From JBJXDT01 sp046153505 (GTDB lineage: Bacteria > Pseudomonadota > Gammaproteobacteria > Burkholderiales > Methylophilaceae), in assembly GCA_046153505.1 (NCBI GenBank), contig JBJXDT010000079.1, positions 1 to 28,645 of the forward strand: DNA of 28,645 nt, in the 5' to 3' direction. The notes under the pieces were generated by a model. It had not been told where the DNA came from, ran no database searches, and worked only from the letters and a program-made list of their open reading frames with translations. The translations under genes and the position numbers were made by a program. This document shows, piece after piece, positions 23,472-28,645 of the stretch. Positions within the stretch are counted from its first letter, which is position 1. Each line of letters begins with the position of its first letter.

Positions 23472-24832
23472 ACCCAAATTTCATCGCTGCGGCATATCTC
23501 GTTTCTGCCGTTTTATTTATCCTTTCGCTCAAAGGGCTTTCGTCTCCCAATAACGCGCTGCGCGGCAATGCGTTCGGCATGGTGGGTATGGTGCTGGCTG
23601 TAGCCACCACTTTTTTTGTTGGCCATAATTTAATTTTTCCGCTGATACTTGCGGCGATTGGCTTGGGCGCTATTGTTGGCACCACTGCGGCCAAAAAAGT
23701 GCAAATGACCAATATGCCAGAGCTTGTCGCGCTCATGCACTCATTTGTGGGTTTAAGCGCGGTGCTTATTGCCATTGCCGCTGTTTTTAACGCCGCTGAG
23801 CAGCACACCGCCGTGCAACGCATAGAACTGTTTATCGGCGCATTTATCGGCGCAATTACATTTACCGCGTCCGTGGTGGCGTTTGGCAAACTTTCTGGGA
23901 AATTTGGCGCAAAAGCTGTGGTGTTTAAGGGGCAACATTTAATCAATCTTATCTTCGCCTTACTCATGCTGGCATGCGGCATTTATTTTTATCTTTATCA
24001 AAGCCACGCTGCGTTCTTAGCCATGTGCGCGGTGGCGCTAGTATTGGGCGTCACACTAATTATCCCGATTGGCGGCGCAGATATGCCCGTCGTTGTTTCC
24101 ATGCTCAATAGCTATTCTGGCTGGGCGGCTGCAGGCATCGGCTTTACGCTAAACAACCCCGTGCTGATTATCGCCGGCGCTTGCGTTGGTTCATCTGGCG
24201 CAATTTTGTCTTATATTATGTGTAAGGCCATGAACCGCTCGATTGTTGCGGTATTGCTGGGTGGGTTCGGCGCAGAAGCGGCTGTTTCAGCCATAGGTGG
24301 AGAGCAAAAAGTGGCTAAATCTGGCTCGGTCGATGACGTCGCATTTTTAATGTCGAACGCCGATTCAGTGATTATTGTGCCAGGTTACGGCTTGGCGGTT
24401 GCTCGTGCGCAACATTCACTACAAGAGCTCACCGAAAAACTTATCCACAAAGGCATTAAAGTAAAATACGCTATTCACCCGGTGGCAGGGCGTATGCCGG
24501 GTCATATGAACGTGTTGCTGGCCGAGGCGGACGTGCCTTACGAGCAAGTGGCTGAAATGGAAGATATCAACAGCGAATTTGGCCAAACCGATGTGGTGTT
24601 TGTGATTGGTGCAAATGATGTGGTAAACCCCGCCGTGAAAAACCCCGAAAGCCCAATTTTCGGCATGCCGATTTTAGAAGCGTACAAAGCAAAAACCATT
24701 ATCGTGAACAAACGCACCATGGCTAGCGGCTATGCTGGCGTAGATAATGACTTGTTTTATATGGAAAAAACTATGATGGTATTCGGTGATGCAAAAAAAG
24801 TTGTGGAAGATATAGTGAAGGCGCTCCAATAA
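23468..24832 (+). CDS. pntB: NAD(P) transhydrogenase beta subunit
   Basis: The 454-residue beta subunit. The N-terminal half has about nine membrane helices that complete the proton channel (with the LMHSFVGLSAVLIAIAA and GGADMPVVVSMLNSYSGWAAA blocks). The C-terminal domain III binds NADP(H): VIIVPGYGLAVARAQH, YAIHPVAGRMPGHMNVLLAEADVPY, FVIGANDVVNPA and TIIVNKRTMASGYAGVDNDLFY. The complex makes NADPH, which an organism with a ribulose monophosphate or former Calvin cycle needs for biosynthesis. The gene converges with a small minus-strand gene, with one base between the stops; no terminator is evident. Confidence 0.96.
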   Translation: MNPNFIAAAYLVSAVLFILSLKGLSSPNNALRGNAFGMVGMVLAVATTFFVGHNLIFPLILAAIGLGAIVGTTAAKKVQMTNMPELVALMHSFVGLSAVLIAIAAVFNAAEQHTAVQRIELFIGAFIGAITFTASVVAFGKLSGKFGAKAVVFKGQHLINLIFALLMLACGIYFYLYQSHAAFLAMCAVALVLGVTLIIPIGGADMPVVVSMLNSYSGWAAAGIGFTLNNPVLIIAGACVGSSGAILSYIMCKAMNRSIVAVLLGGFGAEAAVSAIGGEQKVAKSGSVDDVAFLMSNADSVIIVPGYGLAVARAQHSLQELTEKLIHKGIKVKYAIHPVAGRMPGHMNVLLAEADVPYEQVAEMEDINSEFGQTDVVFVIGANDVVNPAVKNPESPIFGMPILEAYKAKTIIVNKRTMASGYAGVDNDLFYMEKTMMVFGDAKKVVEDIVKALQ

Positions 24833-24833
24833 A

Positions 24834-25097
24834 CTATTTCAAAATCACACGTTCATATTCTGGAAAATAATGCGCTATCACGCTTAAATCGAAGCGGCGC
24901 AAAATACTGGTGTTGGATTCTCGCGCAAGCAAAAACTCAAACGATTTTTTCACCAAATCTGCTGTGCTTATTTTTCCGTCAGTGAGTTTTTGCACGTAAG
25001 TCGCTTGCACATTGACTTCGTGCGTGGTTGTGTTGCCAGCATGCACGGTCACTTGAAAGGTTTCTGTGCTCATTTCTTTTACCTGAATTTCTACCAC
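24834..25097 (-). CDS. Small conserved hypothetical protein (SFEFLLxRE...FPEYE type)
   Basis: An 87-residue protein whose C-terminal half, KKSFEFLLARESNTSILRRF then DLSVIAHYFPEYE, matches from memory a small uncharacterised family of proteobacterial proteins. The N-terminal part (FQVTVHAGNTTTHEVNV) looks like beta strands. A GTG at 25097 has a good AAAGGA ribosome-binding site; an ATG at 25073 (MSTETFQVTV) is an alternative with a weaker site and is closer to the length of relatives. No catalytic motif is visible. The gene is divergent from htpG; its own promoter would overlap the htpG heat-shock promoter region, so co-regulation is possible but not shown. Confidence 0.75.
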   Translation of the reverse strand: MVEIQVKEMSTETFQVTVHAGNTTTHEVNVQATYVQKLTDGKISTADLVKKSFEFLLARESNTSILRRFDLSVIAHYFPEYERVILK

Positions 25098-25115
25098 TTT
25101 TGTTCCTTTCCAGTA

Positions 25116-25143
25116 CTTGAAATTTGCAAATTGAACCCAAAAT
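25116..25143 (+). promoter_or_regulatory. Sigma-32 (RpoH) heat-shock promoter of htpG
   Basis: CTTGAAA (25116-25122), a 13-base spacer and CCCAAAAT (25136-25143). The sigma-32 consensus is CTTGAAA, 11-16 bases, CCCCATnT, so the -35 is perfect and the -10 matches at about six of its seven defined positions. It lies some 45 bp before the htpG start, and htpG is a classical RpoH target. Confidence 0.8.
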
Positions 25144-25191
25144 TAAGCCTAGGATTAACACATTTAAGTTTAACGCAATAAAGGGATGATG

Positions 25192-27090
25192 ATGGCAAAA
25201 AATAAAACCGAAAAATTAGCTTTTCAGGCTGAAGTCAAACAACTTTTACAATTGATGATTCATTCGCTCTACAGCAATAAGGAAATTGTGCTGCGCGAAC
25301 TGATTTCTAATGCCAGCGACGCGGCAGATAAGCTGCGCTTTGAGGCCTTGGCAGACGGTAGTTTGTATGAAAATGATAGTGATTTAAAGATTCGTGTGGC
25401 TTTTGATAAAACCACACGTACGGTGACCATTTCAGATAATGGTATCGGAATGACGCGTGACGAAGTGGTAAGCAACATTGGCACGATTGCTAAATCGGGC
25501 ACCAAAGATTTTTTTAATGCCTTGACGGGAGATCAGGCGAAGGATGCCAATTTAATTGGCCAGTTTGGTGTGGGTTTTTATTCAAGCTTTATAATTGCCG
25601 ATAAAGTGACGTTAATCACTCGTCGAGCTGGTAACAAGGATGCGACCAAGTGGGAATCGTCAGGTGAAGGCGATTACACGCTTGAAGTCGCAGATAAAAT
25701 AACTCGAGGCACGGATATTGTTTTACATCTGCGTGAAGGTGAAGACGAGTTTTTGAACGACTGGAAACTCAAATCTATTATTCGCAAATATTCAGACCAT
25801 ATTACCTTGCCGATTGTGATGAACAAAACAGAGTGGAAAGAAGGCGAGGATGACAAACCTGGCGACATGGTGACGACGGATGAGCTGGAAACTATTAATA
25901 GCGCCTCAGCACTGTGGGCGCGCAGCAAAAACGACATCACTGTTGAAGAGTATCAAGAGTTTTACAAACACGTGTCGCACGATTTTGAAGTGCCACTTGC
26001 CTACACGCACAGCCGTGTTGAAGGCAAGCAAGAGTATATTTCGCTGCTTTATGTGCCAAGTAAAGCGCCATTTGATTTGTATGACCGCGAGCGCAGGCAT
26101 GGCATTAAGCTTTACGTGAAACGTGTTTTTATTATGGAAGACGCAGAAAAGCTCATGCCGCAATACTTGCGCTTTGTACGCGGTGTAATTGACAGCGCCG
26201 ATTTGCCCCTCAACGTTTCGCGCGAAATTTTGCAAGATAGTCGCGATGTTGAAGCTATTAAAAATGGTTCAGTAAAGAAAGTGCTTGGTTTGTTAGAAGA
26301 CTTAGCTAAAGATAAGCCTGAGGAGTACGCGAAGTTTTGGGGCGAGTTCGGCCGCGTGTTAAAAGAAGGTCCGGGCGAAGATTTTGCCAATAAAGAAAAG
26401 ATAGCCAGCCTATTGCGTTTTGCCTCGACGCATACAGATTCCGATACGCAAAATGTGAGCTTAAGTGATTATGTGAGTCGCATAAAAGATGGTCAAGAGG
26501 CTATTTACTACATTACGGCAGACACTTTTGCTGCGGCGCAACATTCGCCGCATCTCGAAATTTTTCGTAAAAAAGGCATTGAAGTTTTGTTGATGAGCGA
26601 TAAGGTCGATGAGTGGCTGTTGGGCAGTCTTAATGAGTTTGAAGGTAAAAAGCTACAATCGATTGCCAAAGGCGATTTGGATTTGGGCAAATTGGAAGAT
26701 GAGGCCGAAAAAGAAGCGCAGAAAAAAGTTGAGGACGAAAGCAAAGACTTAATTGAAAAAATTAAAACCACGCTGGGTGATAAAGTGAAAGAAGTACGCG
26801 TGACGCATCGATTAACTGATTCGCCGGCTTGTTTGGTAGCGGGCGAGCACGATTTATCCGGCAATTTGGCGCGAATATTAAAGGCGGCAGGCCAAAATGC
26901 ACCCGAAAGTAAGCCGACTTTGGAGCTGAATCCTTTGCATCGCTTGGTGATACGTTTAAAAACTGAAGCGGATGAGGCTAAATTTTCTGATTATGTCCAT
27001 GTGTTATTTGATCAAGCTTTGTTGGCGGAAGGTGGCCAATTAGAAGACCCTGCAAGCTTTGTAAGACGTATGAATGCATTAATTTCGTAA
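25192..27090 (+). CDS. htpG: Molecular chaperone HtpG (Hsp90)
   Basis: The bacterial Hsp90, an ATP-dependent dimeric chaperone (632 residues from this ATG). The N-terminal GHKL ATPase domain shows FQAEVKQLLQLMIHSLYSNKEI, ELISNASDAADKLRF with the ATP-binding Glu/Asn, SDNGIGMT, GTIAKSGT and GQFGVGFYSSF. The middle domain has GIKLYVKRVFIMED and GVIDSADLPLNVSREILQ. The C-terminal dimerisation domain ends ARILKAAG and HRLVIRLKTE. Three ATG codons lie in a row (25186, 25189, 25192); the third has the best spacing to AAAGGG and gives MAKNKTEKLAFQ. A sigma-32 promoter precedes it and a terminator follows. Confidence 0.97.
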   Translation: MAKNKTEKLAFQAEVKQLLQLMIHSLYSNKEIVLRELISNASDAADKLRFEALADGSLYENDSDLKIRVAFDKTTRTVTISDNGIGMTRDEVVSNIGTIAKSGTKDFFNALTGDQAKDANLIGQFGVGFYSSFIIADKVTLITRRAGNKDATKWESSGEGDYTLEVADKITRGTDIVLHLREGEDEFLNDWKLKSIIRKYSDHITLPIVMNKTEWKEGEDDKPGDMVTTDELETINSASALWARSKNDITVEEYQEFYKHVSHDFEVPLAYTHSRVEGKQEYISLLYVPSKAPFDLYDRERRHGIKLYVKRVFIMEDAEKLMPQYLRFVRGVIDSADLPLNVSREILQDSRDVEAIKNGSVKKVLGLLEDLAKDKPEEYAKFWGEFGRVLKEGPGEDFANKEKIASLLRFASTHTDSDTQNVSLSDYVSRIKDGQEAIYYITADTFAAAQHSPHLEIFRKKGIEVLLMSDKVDEWLLGSLNEFEGKKLQSIAKGDLDLGKLEDEAEKEAQKKVEDESKDLIEKIKTTLGDKVKEVRVTHRLTDSPACLVAGEHDLSGNLARILKAAGQNAPESKPTLELNPLHRLVIRLKTEADEAKFSDYVHVLFDQALLAEGGQLEDPASFVRRMNALIS

Positions 27091-27110
27091 TGATTCAAAG
27101 CTAATCTATC

Positions 27111-27143
27111 AGCCTGCTGCGAAATTTGTAGCAGGCTTTTTAT
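27111..27143 (+). terminator. Rho-independent terminator after htpG
   Basis: AGCCTGCT (27111-27118) pairs perfectly with AGCAGGCT (27130-27137) around an 11-base loop and is followed by TTTTATT. It begins 20 bp after the htpG stop and separates htpG from the phosphorylase gene. Confidence 0.85.
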
Positions 27144-27213
27144 TGCTTGGCTTAATGTTGGCTTGCTATTTGCTAAAATAAACTACACTATTGGAGTTAA
27201 AAGGAAACAGAAA

Positions 27214-28645
27214 ATGGACACGCCCAAAAAAGACAATATCGTATTGCCCAAACTCACGCCAATGAAGCAGGCGTTGCAGAACCATTTAGTTTTCTCATGC
27301 TTTAAGATTAATAAGGTTGCTACGCCTAGAGACTGGTATCACACAACTGCTTATGTGGTGCGCGACCATGTTGTAGAACGTTGGATTCGAACCTCTTCTT
27401 CCTATTATGATCAAGATCCGAAGCGCGTTTATTATCTCTCGCTTGAGTTTTTAATTGGCCGCATGCTATCTAACGCTGCACTTAATTTGGGCATTAAAGA
27501 GGATTTAAGTGGCGGTTTAGGTGCATTAGGACACAGTTTGGAAGCGGCAGTGGAAATGGAAAACGATGCTGCGCTTGGTAATGGCGGCTTAGGTCGCTTG
27601 GCCGCATGTTTTTTGGATTCTATGGCGACCATGGATATTCCTGCAACGGGTTATGGCATTCGCTATGAATATGGCATGTTTAAACAGACTTTAGAGCAAG
27701 GCCAGCAAATGGAAAGCCCCGATAATTGGCTACGCTACGGTAATGTTTGGGAGTTTCAGAGACCAGAAGCAACATATACCATTCGCTTTAATGGAAAAGT
27801 TCTGCAAGCTGGCAAAGAGCGCCATTGGGTGGATACCGATGATATCGTAGCGATGCCTTATGATGTGCCAGTGCCAGGCTACGGCACAGAAACTGTGAAT
27901 AATTTAAGGTTGTGGTCTGCAAAAGCTACGCGTGACTTTGATTTGCGACATTTTAATGATGGCAACTACGAAGGTTCCGTCGTCGAGCGCACTGAATCAG
28001 AGACGATTTCAAAAGTATTGTACCCAAATGATGCCTCTGCATCAGGGCGCGAATTAAGGTTAAAACAACAATACTTTTTTGTTTCAGCCTCTATTCAAGA
28101 TATTTTGAGACGTTTTACTAGTACGCGCCTACTGAAAACTAAAGCTGACTGGCGTGACCTACCAGATAAAATTGCGATTCAACTCAATGACACGCACCCT
28201 TCAATTGGCGTGGCAGAAATGATGTACCAGTTAGTTGATGTACATGGTTTGGAATGGGCTTTTGCATGGGAGCTCACTGTCAAAATATTTGCATACACCA
28301 ACCATACTTTAATGCCTGAAGCACTTGAAACATGGTCTGTTGAGCTTTTTGGCAATTTGTTGCCACGCCATTTGGAGATTATTTACGAGATTAACCATCA
28401 GTTTCTTCAAATGGTTAATCATCACTTCCCTGGTGATAGCGATTTGCTCAAACGTGTGTCAATTATTGATGAGAATGGCGGTCGTCGAGTGCGCATGGCG
28501 CATTTGGCTGTTGTAGGAAGCCACACAGTAAACGGCGTGGCGGAGCTGCATAGCGAGTTACTGAAAACTACATTGTTTGCAGACTTTCATAAAATATATC
28601 CAAAAAAATTAACCAATATGACCAACGGCATTACGCCAAGACGTT
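27214..28645 (+). CDS. glgP: Glycogen/starch/maltodextrin phosphorylase, N-terminal part (3' end outside window)
   Basis: The frame starts at an ATG with an AAGGAA ribosome-binding site and stays open to the window end (477 codons of an expected 800 or more). Phosphorylases release glucose 1-phosphate from alpha-1,4-glucans. Family blocks visible in order are RVYYLSLEFLIGRMLSNAAL, DAALGNGGLGRLAACFLDSMAT (glucan/active-site glycine loop), GYGIRYEYGMFKQ, ESPDNWLRYGNVWEFQRPE, QQYFFVSASIQDILRR, IQLNDTHPSIGVAEMMYQLVD, FAYTNHTLMPEALETW, MAHLAVVGSHTVNGVAELHS and TNGITPRR. The pyridoxal-phosphate lysine lies in the missing C-terminal half. GlgP and MalP cannot be separated from this part. It indicates storage-glycan turnover, which would feed the hexose-phosphate pool. 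Confidence 0.94.
   Translation, partial: MDTPKKDNIVLPKLTPMKQALQNHLVFSCFKINKVATPRDWYHTTAYVVRDHVVERWIRTSSSYYDQDPKRVYYLSLEFLIGRMLSNAALNLGIKEDLSGGLGALGHSLEAAVEMENDAALGNGGLGRLAACFLDSMATMDIPATGYGIRYEYGMFKQTLEQGQQMESPDNWLRYGNVWEFQRPEATYTIRFNGKVLQAGKERHWVDTDDIVAMPYDVPVPGYGTETVNNLRLWSAKATRDFDLRHFNDGNYEGSVVERTESETISKVLYPNDASASGRELRLKQQYFFVSASIQDILRRFTSTRLLKTKADWRDLPDKIAIQLNDTHPSIGVAEMMYQLVDVHGLEWAFAWELTVKIFAYTNHTLMPEALETWSVELFGNLLPRHLEIIYEINHQFLQMVNHHFPGDSDLLKRVSIIDENGGRRVRMAHLAVVGSHTVNGVAELHSELLKTTLFADFHKIYPKKLTNMTNGITPRR

Noticed and set aside
23428..23982. Minus-strand open frame of 184 codons
   Set aside because: It is antisense to the pntB membrane region; long open antisense frames are usual there because of codon bias.
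1..28645. CRISPR arrays, tRNA or rRNA genes, prophage genes
   Set aside because: No regularly spaced repeats, cloverleaf-like sequence, conserved rRNA segments or phage genes were seen on reading through.

Overview
The window is a stretch of chromosome from a Gram-negative bacterium. Several things point to a betaproteobacterium, most likely a methylotroph of the Methylophilaceae (Methylotenera/Methylophilus-like; an inference). These are the moderate, AT-leaning base composition, the gene order rpoE-rseA-rseB-rseC-degP-lepA-lepB-DUF4845-rnc-era-recO-pdxJ-acpS, and the sequence character of NadB, RseC and the fructose bisphosphatase. Nothing in the window proves the genus.

Layout. 1-531 is the 3' end of mutS. 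528-2574 holds three membrane-protein genes: a DUF347/COG4705 gene behind a Fur-box-like site, and on the other strand a DUF4337 gene followed by a DUF1345 gene. 2575-3232 is mostly intergenic, with several hairpins and a small CPWCG zinc-ribbon gene broken by one base in a T6 run. 3233-5863 is a minus-strand group, nadB, secreted nuclease, slyD. 5882-10143 is the envelope-stress locus (rpoE, rseA, rseB, rseC, degP), with a sigma-E-type promoter in front. After a strong terminator, 10244-17963 is a tightly packed, often overlapping housekeeping operon (lepA, lepB, DUF4845, rnc, era, an unknown gene, recO, pdxJ, acpS, tcdA).

18030-24832 is the most informative part. A decayed cbbX (activase of red-type RuBisCO) lies directly before fbp. 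Next comes a decayed TnpB C-terminus with its transposon right end, then fba, a divergent tpiA, and a split proton-translocating transhydrogenase (pntAA-pntAB-pntB). I read this as the remains of a Calvin-Benson operon. RuBisCO activation has been lost, while the sugar-phosphate enzymes, which also serve the ribulose monophosphate cycle and gluconeogenesis, have been kept.

The right end holds a small conserved hypothetical gene, htpG behind a near-consensus sigma-32 promoter, a terminator, and the 5' part of a glycogen phosphorylase gene that runs off the window. I saw no rRNA or tRNA genes, CRISPR array or complete mobile element. No wholly new system is evident. The points most worth following are the cbbX relic and its gene neighbourhood, the TnpB relic, the altered active-site loops of TpiA and FBPase, and the frameshifted zinc-ribbon gene.
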